A stretch of DNA of 51,759 bases, taken from Ruminococcus sp. Lineage in GTDB: Bacteria; Bacillota; Clostridia; Oscillospirales; Acutalibacteraceae. The position numbers and the translations under genes are program-made. Under the pieces are notes generated by a model. The model did no database searches. It was not told the origin of the DNA and saw only the letters and a list, made by a program, of their open reading frames with translations. The stretch covers positions 1 through 51,759 of the forward strand of contig JAFRBD010000004.1 of NCBI GenBank assembly GCA_017405065.1, read 5' to 3'. Within the stretch, counting starts at the first letter, position 1. Each line of letters begins with the position of its first letter. This document shows positions 25,668 to 34,534 of this stretch, piece after piece.

Positions 25668-27461
25668 ATGAGTCAACAATATGTTATGGGCAACGGCGCG
25701 ATCGCGTTAGGCGCGCTGTCGGCGGGCGTGAATCTGGTCGCCGGCTATCCGGGGACGCCGTCTTCGGAGATCATCGAAACGGTCGCGAAGTACCCGCACA
25801 AGGGGACCTATGTGGAATGGTCTGTCAATGAAAAGGCGGCGATGGAGGTCGCTGCCGCCGCGGCTTACTGCGGCGCGAGAGCGATGGTGACGATGAAGCA
25901 GGTCGGGCTGAACGTCGCGTCCGATCCGCTGATGAGCCTCGCTTACGTCGGCGTCAAGGGCGGTATGGTCGTGGTATCGGCTGACGATCCCGGCCCCATC
26001 TCGTCCCAGACCGAACAGGATACCAGACGCTTTGCCGAGTTCGCGCGCATCCCGGTTTTCGATCCTTCCTCGCCCGAGGAGGCGTTCGAGATGGTGCGGG
26101 AGGCGTTCGGATACTCCGAAAAATACCATACGCCCGTGATCCTCAGACCGACTACAAGAGTGGATCACGCGTACGCTTCCATTGAAGCGCCCGACGCGTT
26201 CACGGCGAAGGAATTCGAGGGCTTTGTCAAGGATTCCAAGAAGTGGGTCATCTTCCCGCGCCTGTCCTTTCAGAACCACGCCATGATCGAAAAGAGAAAT
26301 ATCGCGATAGGGGAGGACTTCTCGACCTGTCGCTTCAATACCGTATCCGGCAGCGGTGAAAAGGCGGTCATCGCTACGGGCGTCAGCTATGCCTACGCAA
26401 AAGAGTTTTTGAAGGAACACCCCGACGTAAAGCTGATCAAGGTCGGCACGCCGTATCCCTTGCCCGAGAGCTTTCTGCTCAGGGCGCTCGACGGCGTGAG
26501 CGAGGCGCTGTGCTTTGAGGAGCTCAGCCCGTATATCGAAGAAAGTCTGCTGAAGCTGATCGGCAGTCGTCATATGAATATCACGGTGCGCGGCAAGCTG
26601 ACCGGCGACGTGCCGTCCAGCGGCGAGAACGATACCGACAGCGCTGAAACGATCATCAGCCGTTTCCTCGGCTTGGAAACCCCTGAAAGCAGGTTCGATC
26701 CGAGCGAGGCGCCTTTGCCGCCCGCGAGACCGCCCGTCCTCTGCGCGGGCTGTCCCCACCGCGCGTCCTTCTACGCCGTCAAAAAGGCGATGAAGGGCAG
26801 AAAAGCCTATTTCTGCGGCGATATCGGCTGCTATACGCTGGGCAACGCCATGCCGCTCGACATGGTCGACACCTGCCTGTGCATGGGCGCGGGCGTCACG
26901 ATGGCGCAGGGCTTCAACCATATGGATCCCGAGGCGGTCGCGTTCTCCTTTATCGGAGATTCGACGTTTTTCGCTTCGGGTATCACGGGCGTCGTCAACG
27001 CGGTCTATAACGCCGCCGATATGATCGTCTGCGTGCTGGATAATTCTACCACCGCGATGACGGGTCATCAGCCGCATCCGGGCACGGGACGCAACCTGAT
27101 GGCGACCCGGGTGGAAAAGGTCAGTATCGATAAGGTGCTGACCGCCGTCGGTGTGAAAAAGGTGCTGACCGTCGATCCGCTCGACCTCGACGCGGCAGTC
27201 GCGGCAGTCAGGGAATGTGCCGGGATCAAAGGCGTGAAGGCGATCATCTTCAGATCTCCCTGCGTCGCGATCACCAAGCCCGACAAAACACTGACGGTCA
27301 ACGGCGAAAAGTGCATCGGCTGTCTGCGCTGTATCAAAGAGATCGGCTGTCCCGCTCTGTCGGTATGCGGCGGGCAGGCGACCATCGACAGCAGCCTGTG
27401 TACCGGCTGCTCACTGTGTTCTCAGCTGTGTCCCGTTCACGCGATAGGGGGTGTGCAGTGA
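25668..27461 (+). CDS. iorA: Indolepyruvate ferredoxin oxidoreductase, alpha subunit
   Basis: 597 residues. It oxidatively decarboxylates aryl pyruvates (from Trp, Phe, Tyr) to aryl-acetyl-CoA, reducing ferredoxin. The N-terminal pyrimidine-binding part has GNGAIALGALSAGVNLVAGY and PGTPSSEIIE, with EWSVNEKAAMEVAAAAAYCG. The TPP domain shows CAGCPHRASFYAVKKA, YFCGDIGCYTLG and the GDSTFFASGITGVVNAVYN / DNSTTAMTGHQPHPGTG metal-diphosphate site. The C-terminus (~545-595) carries a two-cluster ferredoxin domain (CIGCLRCIKEIGCP; CTGCSLCSQLCP). AGAGGA is 7 bp before ATG 25668; a longer frame from 25641 is less likely. Its stop overlaps the iorB start (TGATG). Confidence 0.97.
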   Translation: MSQQYVMGNGAIALGALSAGVNLVAGYPGTPSSEIIETVAKYPHKGTYVEWSVNEKAAMEVAAAAAYCGARAMVTMKQVGLNVASDPLMSLAYVGVKGGMVVVSADDPGPISSQTEQDTRRFAEFARIPVFDPSSPEEAFEMVREAFGYSEKYHTPVILRPTTRVDHAYASIEAPDAFTAKEFEGFVKDSKKWVIFPRLSFQNHAMIEKRNIAIGEDFSTCRFNTVSGSGEKAVIATGVSYAYAKEFLKEHPDVKLIKVGTPYPLPESFLLRALDGVSEALCFEELSPYIEESLLKLIGSRHMNITVRGKLTGDVPSSGENDTDSAETIISRFLGLETPESRFDPSEAPLPPARPPVLCAGCPHRASFYAVKKAMKGRKAYFCGDIGCYTLGNAMPLDMVDTCLCMGAGVTMAQGFNHMDPEAVAFSFIGDSTFFASGITGVVNAVYNAADMIVCVLDNSTTAMTGHQPHPGTGRNLMATRVEKVSIDKVLTAVGVKKVLTVDPLDLDAAVAAVRECAGIKGVKAIIFRSPCVAITKPDKTLTVNGEKCIGCLRCIKEIGCPALSVCGGQATIDSSLCTGCSLCSQLCPVHAIGGVQ

Positions 27462-28057
27462 TGAAAAAAGATATCCTGATTTGCGGCGTCGGAGGTCAGG
27501 GAACCGTCCTCGCCTCTAAGCTCATCGCCGCTTCCGCGATGGAAGAAGGATACACGGCGCACTCCGCCGAGACCATCGGCATGGCGCAGCGCGGCGGCCC
27601 CGTCACCAGCCATGTCAGAATAGGGGAGGACGCGTATTCGCCGCTGATCCCCTTGGGCGGCGCGGATCTGCTGATCGCGTTTGAACCGAGCGAGGCGGTA
27701 CGCAATCTGCGCTATCTCAAAAAAGACGGTTTTGTGATCGTCAATTCCGTCCCCGTGAAGCCGACGTCCCTCGGCAGCTCTGAGAGCTATGACGGAAGAG
27801 CCGAGATCGCATATATCCGCTCGAGATGCAGCTGCCTTGTCGTCGATTCCGAACAGCTTTGCGCTCCCTTCGGATCGACCAGGTTCTTCAACGTCGCCGT
27901 TTTGGGCGCGGCGGTCGGATCGGGAAGGCTCGGTCTGCAGGAAACAACGGTCGTCCATACGATCCGTACCGTTGTCCCAGAGCGGTTCAGAGAAAAGAAT
28001 CTTGCCGCTTTTGAGGAAGGAAAAAAGATAGGAGAGAACAGTCATGCAAATCAGTGA
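27461..28057 (+). CDS. iorB: Indolepyruvate oxidoreductase, beta subunit
   Basis: 198 residues of the 2-oxoacid:ferredoxin oxidoreductase gamma domain, the CoA-binding partner of IorA. The N-terminal glycine motif is ILICGVGGQGTVLASKLIA; SAETIGMAQRGGPVTSHVRI and GGADLLIAFEPSEAVRNL follow; LGAAVGSGRLGL lies near the C-terminus. The ATG shares its A with the iorA stop codon, indicating translational coupling, and the gene runs 14 bp into the ligase gene. The frame is open for about 80 codons upstream but that part belongs to iorA in another frame. Confidence 0.96.
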   Translation: MKKDILICGVGGQGTVLASKLIAASAMEEGYTAHSAETIGMAQRGGPVTSHVRIGEDAYSPLIPLGGADLLIAFEPSEAVRNLRYLKKDGFVIVNSVPVKPTSLGSSESYDGRAEIAYIRSRCSCLVVDSEQLCAPFGSTRFFNVAVLGAAVGSGRLGLQETTVVHTIRTVVPERFREKNLAAFEEGKKIGENSHANQ

Positions 28058-29285
28058 AAAGCAATTGGCGCTTGTCAACGAGCGCCTGCAGGCGATCTTA
28101 AGATCCGATAATTATTTTGCGAAGATGTACAGGGAGCTGGGCGTCAGTGAGATCAGGACGGTCGAGGATTTCCAAAAGCTCCCCTTTATCGATAAGGCGG
28201 AACTGCGCAACGCCTATCCGCTGGGTATCCGGACGGCTCCCGACGAGGAGATCGTCCGTATCCATTCGTCCTCGGGCACGACAGGCAAGCCCGTGATCAT
28301 CCCGTATACCGCCAAGGACGTTGACGACTGGGCGACGATGTTCGCGCGCTGTTACGAGACCGCGGGCGTCACCAAAAAGGATCGCATCCAGATCACCCCC
28401 GGCTACGGTCTGTGGACGGCGGGCATCGGTTTTCAGGCGGGCTGTGAAAAGCTCGGCGCCATGGCGATCCCGATGGGCCCCGGCAATACCGAAAAGCAGC
28501 TGCAGATGATGCAGGATCTGCAGTCCACCGTCATCTGCGCGACCTCCAGCTACGCGCTCCTGCTCGCGGAAGAAATCAATAAGCGCGGCTTGAAGGACAA
28601 GATCTGTCTGAAAAAGGGCGTGATCGGCTCGGAGCGCTGGAGCGATAAAAAGCGTGAATATATCGCGAACGAATTGGGCATCGAGCTGTACGATATCTAC
28701 GGTCTGACCGAGATCTACGGCCCCGGTATCGGCGTGAACTGCGCCGATCAGACAGGCATGCATTACTGGGATGATTACCTCTATATCGAGATCATCGACC
28801 CCGAGACCGGCGAGAACGTCGCGGATGGGGAAGAAGGCGAGATCGTCATCACGACGCTCGTAAAAGAAGGCGCGCCGCTGCTGCGCTTCCGCACCCATGA
28901 CCTGTCGCGCATCATCCCCGGCGAATGTCCGTGCGGCAGGAGCTATCCGCGTCTGGACGTCATCAAGGGCAGATCCGACGATATGTTCAAGGTTCACGGC
29001 GTGAATATGTTCCCCAGTCAGGTCGAGGAGCTGCTCGGCACGGTGGACGGCGTATCCAGCGAGTACAAGATCGATATCGCGCATGACGATGAAAAGAACC
29101 GTGACATCATCATGCTGACGGTCGAGGCGGAAGGCCGCGTCAGCTTTGACAAGACGGGCGATACCATCAGAGATCTGTTCAAATCAAGGATGAGCGTTAC
29201 GCCCAAGGTCGTCGTGGTATCGGTAGGCACCCTGCCGCGCTCGGAGAAGAAGACGAAGCGCGTTTTTGACCACAGAGAAGACTGA
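28044..29285 (+). CDS. paaK: Phenylacetate-CoA ligase family protein
   Basis: 413 residues of the adenylate-forming enzyme family. It converts phenylacetate (or indole-acetate) and CoA to the thioester, or runs in reverse to gain ATP. Visible motifs: HSSSGTTGKPVIIPYT (P loop), YGLTEIYGPGIGVNCAD (adenylate motif), FRTHDLSRI and the hinge/A10 region RSDDMFKVHGVNMFPSQVEE. The start has AGGAGA 9 bp upstream and overlaps iorB by 14 bp, so it is the third gene of the operon. In fermenters this set releases aryl-acetates from aromatic amino acids with substrate-level ATP; direction here is inference. Confidence 0.95.
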   Translation: MQISEKQLALVNERLQAILRSDNYFAKMYRELGVSEIRTVEDFQKLPFIDKAELRNAYPLGIRTAPDEEIVRIHSSSGTTGKPVIIPYTAKDVDDWATMFARCYETAGVTKKDRIQITPGYGLWTAGIGFQAGCEKLGAMAIPMGPGNTEKQLQMMQDLQSTVICATSSYALLLAEEINKRGLKDKICLKKGVIGSERWSDKKREYIANELGIELYDIYGLTEIYGPGIGVNCADQTGMHYWDDYLYIEIIDPETGENVADGEEGEIVITTLVKEGAPLLRFRTHDLSRIIPGECPCGRSYPRLDVIKGRSDDMFKVHGVNMFPSQVEELLGTVDGVSSEYKIDIAHDDEKNRDIIMLTVEAEGRVSFDKTGDTIRDLFKSRMSVTPKVVVVSVGTLPRSEKKTKRVFDHRED

Positions 29286-29374
29286 GCCGTCAGCCGTCCT
29301 TCACGGGTCGGATGTGATCCGTGAACGCTGAATGAGAAAATAGAAGACTGTATATCATGAAATGAGGCAAATCA

Positions 29375-32323
29375 ATGACAAAGCATGTAATGAAGTGGCT
29401 GTCCGTCGTATTGGCGGCGGCGATGCTCCTATCCGGCGCGGCGATCTCTGTCGGAGCGGAGCCGGCAGATGAAGAACCCGCGCCTGACGTTCAGAACGAG
29501 GCGGCGCATGTATCCGAAAACGCCGCCGTGCTGCAGTTCAACAATACCGCCGAGGGGACGCAGATCGGCTGGAACGCCTGTGAGGGCGCGGCGGTCTACG
29601 AATTGTATCTCTCTGAGAACGACGCGTGGACGCTGCTGACACAGACGGAGAGCCGCAGCTTCCTGCATACCCCTTTAGAGGGCGGAAAGGAGTATAGTTA
29701 TCGGCTCAAGGCGCTGGATGAAAACGGTCAGGAGATCGAGGGCTATACCGCCGAGGCGGTGAACGTCTTTATCGTGCCGCCCGTCATCACCTCGCTGACC
29801 GGTAAGGAAAACGGCGTGCTGATCGAATGGGAACCCTGTGAGGGCGCCGAGAATTACCGTATCTATTATTACGGCAAAAACGGGTGGACGAAGATGGCGG
29901 AAACCACCGAGACCTCCTTCCTCGATACCGACGTGCGCTCCGGCAATCACTATACCTATACCGTGCGCTGTATCAGCGCCGACGGCTCGCGCTTTACGAG
30001 CTACCACAACAGCGGCAAAAAGCTGCGGTATATCGCCGAGCCGGTGATCTCCTCCATCGACAATACCGCGACCGGCGCCAAGCTGAGCTGGAGCAAGCCC
30101 GGCGGCGCGGCGAAGTGCAGACTGTATGTCAAGGACGGCGACGGCTGGACGCGCCTGACCGAGACCGCCGATACGAGCTATGTGCATGACAAGCTCAAGG
30201 CGGGACAGCGCTATACCTATACCATCCGCTGCGTGGACGACAAGGGCGATTTCCTCACCGATTATAACCATGACGGCTGGGAGAATACCTTCATCGAGCC
30301 GCCTGTCATCACCTCGCTGAGCAGCGCCGACAAGGGCGTGATGATCCGCTGGAACGCCCCTAAGGGCGCCGAGAATTACCGCGTCTATTATTACGGCAGC
30401 AAGGGCTGGACAAAGCTGACGGAAACCACCGGGACCTCCTTCCTCGATACCGACGTGCGCTCCGGCAATCACTATACCTATACCGTGCGCTGTATCAGCG
30501 CAGACGGCTCGCGCTTTACGAGCTACCACAACAGCGGCAAAAAGACGCAGTATATCGGTCAGCCGACGATCTCTTCCGTTGTGAACACCGAGACCGGCGC
30601 CAAGCTGAGCTGGCAGAAGCCCCGCGGCGCGGCGAAGTGCCGTGTCTATGTCAAGGACGGCTCCGGCTGGACGCGCCTGACCGAGACCGCCGATACGAGC
30701 TATGTACACGATAAGCTCAAGTCCGGACAGCGCTATACCTATACCATCCGCTGTGTGGACGACAAGGGCGATTTTCTCACCGACTATAACCATGACGGCT
30801 GGTCGAACACCTTCATCGGAGCGCCTGTCATCAGCTCTCTGACCAATACCGACAAGGGCGTGATGATCCGCTGGAACGCCCCGAAGGGCGCTGAGAATTA
30901 CCGCGTCTATTATTACGGCAGCAAGGGCTGGACGAAGCTGACGGAAACCACCGGGACCTCCTTCCTCGATACCGACGTGCGCTCCGGCAACCACTATACC
31001 TATACCGTGCGCTGTATCAGCGCCGACGGCTCGCGCTTTACGAGCTACCACAACAGCGGCAAAAAGACGCAGTATATCGGCATGCCGGCGATCACCGCTT
31101 TCAGCAATACCGAGACTGGAACAAAGATCACCTGGAGCTGTCCGAAGGGTTCCTCCAAATACAGAGTCTACGTCAAAGGCGGCTCCGGCTGGACGCGCCT
31201 GACCGAGACCTCTTCCTCGAGCTATGTCCATGACAAGCTCAAGAACAACACCGAATACACCTATACCGTGCGCTGTGTGAACGGCAGCGGCGACCTCGTC
31301 AGCGATTATAACGGCGATGGATGGAAAAATACCTTTATCGAGCCGCCCAAGATCAGCGGCGTCAGCCGTTCGGGGGACGCGAATCTCGTGAAGTGGAACG
31401 CTGTTGCCGGCGCCGCGGCGTACCGCGTATACCGCAAGGGCTTCAAGGGCTCTTGGGAGCGGATCGTCGACAGCGTGGCTGAGACCTCCTATTCGGATAC
31501 GACCGCCAAAGCCGACACGCTGTACGCCTATACCGTGCGCTGCCTGGATGAAAACGGCGATACCGTCAGCGACTATTTCGGCTCCGATACCTATTATTAT
31601 AACGGAAAGCTCGCGAGCGGCACGATCACCGTGAACGGCAACAAGCTGAACTTTGAAAACGGCAGAGTACGCATGGGCTACCAGAAGATCAACGGCAAGA
31701 CCTATTATTACGGCTCGAATGGCTCGATCCAGAAGAACGGTATCGTCGGTTCCGCCTCCGACGGCTACTGCTACGCGGACAAGAACGGTGTGATCGACTT
31801 CGGTTACTGCAACGGCGTGACAGACGGCGGCAGCGACTGGAACGTCATCGAGGGCAGGGCGAAGCGCGTCAGCTCCGACTCCGACCGCACCCTGTTCCGC
31901 GCCTTGAAGGTGGTCAATCAGGTCACCGACAGCAGCATGACCAGAGAGCAGAAGCTGAAGGCATGCTTCAATCATCTCAAAAACGGCGGTTATACCGAAA
32001 AGAACCCCCGTATCCCGCACTATACCGGTATGGACTGGCCCATCATCTACGCCAACGACATCTTCGTCAACAAGACCGGCAACTGCATCAGCTTTGCGGC
32101 GGCGTTCTGCTATATGGCGAAGGGTATCGGCTATACCGACGTCTACGGCTGTCACAGCGGCGGCCACGGCTGGGCGGAGGTCAACGGGCTGGTATACGAT
32201 CCGGAGTGGAGCATGCACAACTTCAACTACAGCTATTACGGCATGAGCTACAACGAGCCCTGCGACGTGAAGTATAAGAGCGCGATCTCGGCAGGGTACG
32301 CGTGGATGCATATTAAGATATAG
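29375..32323 (+). CDS. Secreted multi-FN3-like protein with transglutaminase-like C-terminal domain
   Basis: 982 residues. Signal peptide ~1-28 (LSVVLAAAMLLSGAAISVGA). About eight FN3-like modules of ~85-90 residues fill residues ~45-750. Two module types alternate: A with ENYRVYYYGSKGWTKLTET and GNHYTYTVRCISADGSRFTS, and B with KCRVYVKDGSGWTRLTETAD and YTYTIRCVDDKGDFLTDYNH. A cell-wall-binding-like stretch follows (MGYQKINGKTYYYGSNGSIQ). The last ~150 residues form a transglutaminase-like fold with Cys in NKTGNCISFAAAFCYMA, His in SGGHGWAEVNG and Asp in VYDPEWS, the usual catalytic triad order. ATGAGG lies 8 bp before the ATG. Likely a surface peptidase or cross-linking protein; substrate unknown. 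Confidence 0.88.
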   Translation: MTKHVMKWLSVVLAAAMLLSGAAISVGAEPADEEPAPDVQNEAAHVSENAAVLQFNNTAEGTQIGWNACEGAAVYELYLSENDAWTLLTQTESRSFLHTPLEGGKEYSYRLKALDENGQEIEGYTAEAVNVFIVPPVITSLTGKENGVLIEWEPCEGAENYRIYYYGKNGWTKMAETTETSFLDTDVRSGNHYTYTVRCISADGSRFTSYHNSGKKLRYIAEPVISSIDNTATGAKLSWSKPGGAAKCRLYVKDGDGWTRLTETADTSYVHDKLKAGQRYTYTIRCVDDKGDFLTDYNHDGWENTFIEPPVITSLSSADKGVMIRWNAPKGAENYRVYYYGSKGWTKLTETTGTSFLDTDVRSGNHYTYTVRCISADGSRFTSYHNSGKKTQYIGQPTISSVVNTETGAKLSWQKPRGAAKCRVYVKDGSGWTRLTETADTSYVHDKLKSGQRYTYTIRCVDDKGDFLTDYNHDGWSNTFIGAPVISSLTNTDKGVMIRWNAPKGAENYRVYYYGSKGWTKLTETTGTSFLDTDVRSGNHYTYTVRCISADGSRFTSYHNSGKKTQYIGMPAITAFSNTETGTKITWSCPKGSSKYRVYVKGGSGWTRLTETSSSSYVHDKLKNNTEYTYTVRCVNGSGDLVSDYNGDGWKNTFIEPPKISGVSRSGDANLVKWNAVAGAAAYRVYRKGFKGSWERIVDSVAETSYSDTTAKADTLYAYTVRCLDENGDTVSDYFGSDTYYYNGKLASGTITVNGNKLNFENGRVRMGYQKINGKTYYYGSNGSIQKNGIVGSASDGYCYADKNGVIDFGYCNGVTDGGSDWNVIEGRAKRVSSDSDRTLFRALKVVNQVTDSSMTREQKLKACFNHLKNGGYTEKNPRIPHYTGMDWPIIYANDIFVNKTGNCISFAAAFCYMAKGIGYTDVYGCHSGGHGWAEVNGLVYDPEWSMHNFNYSYYGMSYNEPCDVKYKSAISAGYAWMHIKI

Positions 32324-32715
32324 TCCGGCGGACTGTCCGTTTCGCTCCCGCGTTCGGCGGCGCTGAACTGTTCGGAAAATAAAAAAATCCCTGCACGGGA
32401 TCGACCGCGCGGCGTCTGACGGGGCGCCGCGCTTCTTCATGCCTTTTTCGGTTCGCGGATGATTTTATTCAGTATCAGTTGCATATTTTTATGCAACAGA
32501 GCCGCCGTGTCTCGGCATAGGTGAAGGGGCAGAGCAACTGTCATGATCCGAACCTGCTGAAAACGGCAGTATGCCGTCAATGTCCGCCTGATCGGCACGG
32601 ATGACGGGTTCGCGAGGTTTTTAACAAAGGGCAGGCGGATATTTGCCCGTCAAAACCGCGGTTCGGATCATTCCGGTCAACCTATCCCTTTCTATCAAAT
32701 CAAGAAGGTGATATT
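32324..32715. other. Non-coding stretch between the FN3 protein and the VirE gene
   Basis: About 390 bp. It holds a GC-rich hairpin with 8-bp arms (GCGCGGCG 32407-32414 / CGCCGCGC 32425-32432), which may terminate the upstream gene, and a 7-bp-arm palindrome GTTGCAT/ATGCAAC (32478-32497). The left copy of the 45-bp inverted repeat follows (32635-32679), together with a shorter inverted copy of its core (32538-32554). No convincing gene is present. Confidence 0.6.
32635..32679 (+). repeat. 45-bp inverted repeat, left copy
   Basis: Matches the reverse complement of 34535-34579 at 40 of 45 positions. The central 28 bp carry two mismatches or fewer, and most differences cluster at the inner end. 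Confidence 0.8.
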
Positions 32716-34200
32716 ATCAGCGAACCATTCTTTACATCTTCCCGTCCCGAGACGCCCGACGAGGTCAGAGAGCTTCTCGATACAGGCAGCAAGGGCGTCA
32801 AAAACACGATCCAGAACTGTATCAAGGCGCTGTATTACGACCCGCATCTGTACGGCGGCTTCCGATACAATCTCCTGACCGAGCGGATCGATATCGTCAA
32901 ACCGCTGGCGTGGGAGTGCAGGCGCACGGTCATCAACGACACCGACATGAACTACCTGTACTGGTATCTCGAGTCGGTCTACGGACTGAACAATGACAAG
33001 AAGATCCTGTCGGCGCTGCGGATCGTTGCCGACGCCGACAGCTACCATCCCATCCGCGATCATCTGAACAGCCTTGAGTGGGACGGACAGGAGCGCATCC
33101 GTCACGCCCTGCATCATTTCCTCGGCTGTGACGAGAGCGACTACAACTGCGAGGCTTTGAAGCTCTTTATGATGGGCTGTATCCACAGGGTGTTTGAGCC
33201 GGGCTGTAAGTTCGAGACGATGCTCTGTCTGGTCGGCGGTCAGGGAGCGGGAAAGTCTACGTTCTTCCGCTTTATGGCGCTCAGGGATGAATGGTTCTCC
33301 GACGACCTCAGAAAGCTCGACGACGAGAACATCTACCGCAAGCTGCAGGGGCACTGGATCATCGAGATGAGCGAGATGATCGCCACGGCTTCAGCCAGAA
33401 GCATCGAGGAGATCAAGTCCTTCCTCAGCCGCCAGAAGGAGACCTACAAGGTGCCGTATGAGACCCATCCCGCGGACAGATTGCGGCAATGCGTGTTCGG
33501 CGGCACGACGAATCGTCAGGATTTTTTGCCGAGGGATCGCACGGGGAATCGAAGATTCCTGCCCGTGACGGTTTATCCGGAGAGAGCCGAGGTACATATC
33601 CTCGCCGATGAAAAGGCTTCACGAAGCTACATTGCTCAGATGTGGGCACAGGCGATGGTGATCTACAACAGCGGCGACTACCGCCTGACCTTTGATCCGG
33701 AGCTGGAAAAGGATCTGAGAGACCGCCAGCAGGACTTCATGCAGGAGGACACACAGGCAGGCATGATCTACGCCTTTCTGGATGACTTCACGGGCGATCG
33801 CGTCTGCTCCAAGCTGCTCTACGCCGAGGCGCTCGATCATCCGTACAACCAGCCTCAGTCATGGGAGACACGCGAGATCTGCGAGATCATGAACACGGGT
33901 ATCGAGAACGGCGTCATCAAAGGCTGGCAGGCGTACAAGAACCCGAGGCGCTTTGCCAAATACGGCGTCCAGCGGGGATGGGAGAGAATCAGGGAGCCTT
34001 CAACCTCAGATGATGACCCATCGTCTGTGACCGCGGATCGCTGTATTGACAACAGTACGTCACAGTCCGGTGAACACAGACGCGCGCCTTCGGCTGACAC
34101 ACACGACGGCGCTCAGGACGCGGCGGCTGATCCCGGGCGACGACCCGCTTACGCTGCGGAGGGCTTTACACTCATCGACGAGGATCTCCCATTCGAATAG
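32716..34200 (+). CDS. VirE-family (virulence-associated E) P-loop ATPase without canonical start
   Basis: Superfamily-3-like helicase/primase-helper ATPase found in phages and integrative elements. Family sequence begins upstream of the first ATG (32947): GVKNTIQNCIKALYYDP and TERIDIVKPLAWE are in frame. No ATG, GTG or TTG occurs between a stop at ~32598 and 32947. ATC at 32716 has AAGGTG 5 bp upstream and is my best start guess. Motifs: YHPIRDHLNSLEWDGQERI, Walker A GGQGAGKSTFFRF, WFSDDLRKLDDENIYRKLQG, Walker-B-like HWIIEMSEM, VFGGTTNRQDFLPRDRTGNR (arginine-finger region). The C-terminal ~75 residues are Ser/Asp-rich. An N-terminal primase domain is missing. Start and function are uncertain; family is clear. 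Confidence 0.85.
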   Translation: MSEPFFTSSRPETPDEVRELLDTGSKGVKNTIQNCIKALYYDPHLYGGFRYNLLTERIDIVKPLAWECRRTVINDTDMNYLYWYLESVYGLNNDKKILSALRIVADADSYHPIRDHLNSLEWDGQERIRHALHHFLGCDESDYNCEALKLFMMGCIHRVFEPGCKFETMLCLVGGQGAGKSTFFRFMALRDEWFSDDLRKLDDENIYRKLQGHWIIEMSEMIATASARSIEEIKSFLSRQKETYKVPYETHPADRLRQCVFGGTTNRQDFLPRDRTGNRRFLPVTVYPERAEVHILADEKASRSYIAQMWAQAMVIYNSGDYRLTFDPELEKDLRDRQQDFMQEDTQAGMIYAFLDDFTGDRVCSKLLYAEALDHPYNQPQSWETREICEIMNTGIENGVIKGWQAYKNPRRFAKYGVQRGWERIREPSTSDDDPSSVTADRCIDNSTSQSGEHRRAPSADTHDGAQDAAADPGRRPAYAAEGFTLIDEDLPFE

Positions 34201-34202
34201 CC

Positions 34203-34496
34203 TTGTATACATGTTTGTATATATACTGCCCGTACTTGACGGCTTTGTATACATGTTTGTATACAGAATCACGGTCAGACCGCCCTGCCGCCCCCTTTGT
34301 ATACGCCCTTGTATACGCTTTGTATACACCCTTGTAGACACGAAAAGCCCAGAAAATAAGCGGCTTTTTACGTATTGTATACAATGTATACAAGCATTTG
34401 GATAAAAAAATAATAATAGAACAGAAGCAGGATGTATGAAAGAAATAAAGTTTACCCCCTTGTAACAGCCGTTTGTATACACCTTTGTATACAAGC
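34203..34496. repeat. Phased array of TGTATACA palindromes (iteron- or operator-like)
   Basis: About twelve copies of TTGTATACA or close variants start at 34203, 34215, 34245, 34257, 34297, 34309, 34320, 34332, 34375, 34385 (inverted), 34473 and 34485. Within clusters the spacing is 11-12 bp, about one helical turn. TGTATACA is itself a perfect palindrome. The array begins two bases after the VirE stop codon and is non-coding. Confidence 0.75.
34380..34496 (+). repeat. 117-bp direct duplication, left copy
   Basis: Identical to 40138-40254 except for three substitutions and no indels. It includes three of the TGTATACA palindromes. Confidence 0.85.
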
Positions 34497-34534
34497 CGTT
34501 TGTGACAGCCTCTTGTTCGCCGCTTCGTTCAGGG

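Noticed and set aside
29675..32440. A 921-codon minus-strand open frame opposite the FN3 protein
   Set aside because: It mirrors the codon bias of the plus-strand gene, has no domain motifs (V/G/A/H-rich repeats) and no ribosome site; the plus strand carries a clear signal peptide and catalytic triad.
34203..34496. CRISPR array
   Set aside because: The repeated unit is only 9 bp with 2-30 bp gaps and there are no cas genes; it fits iterons or operators instead.
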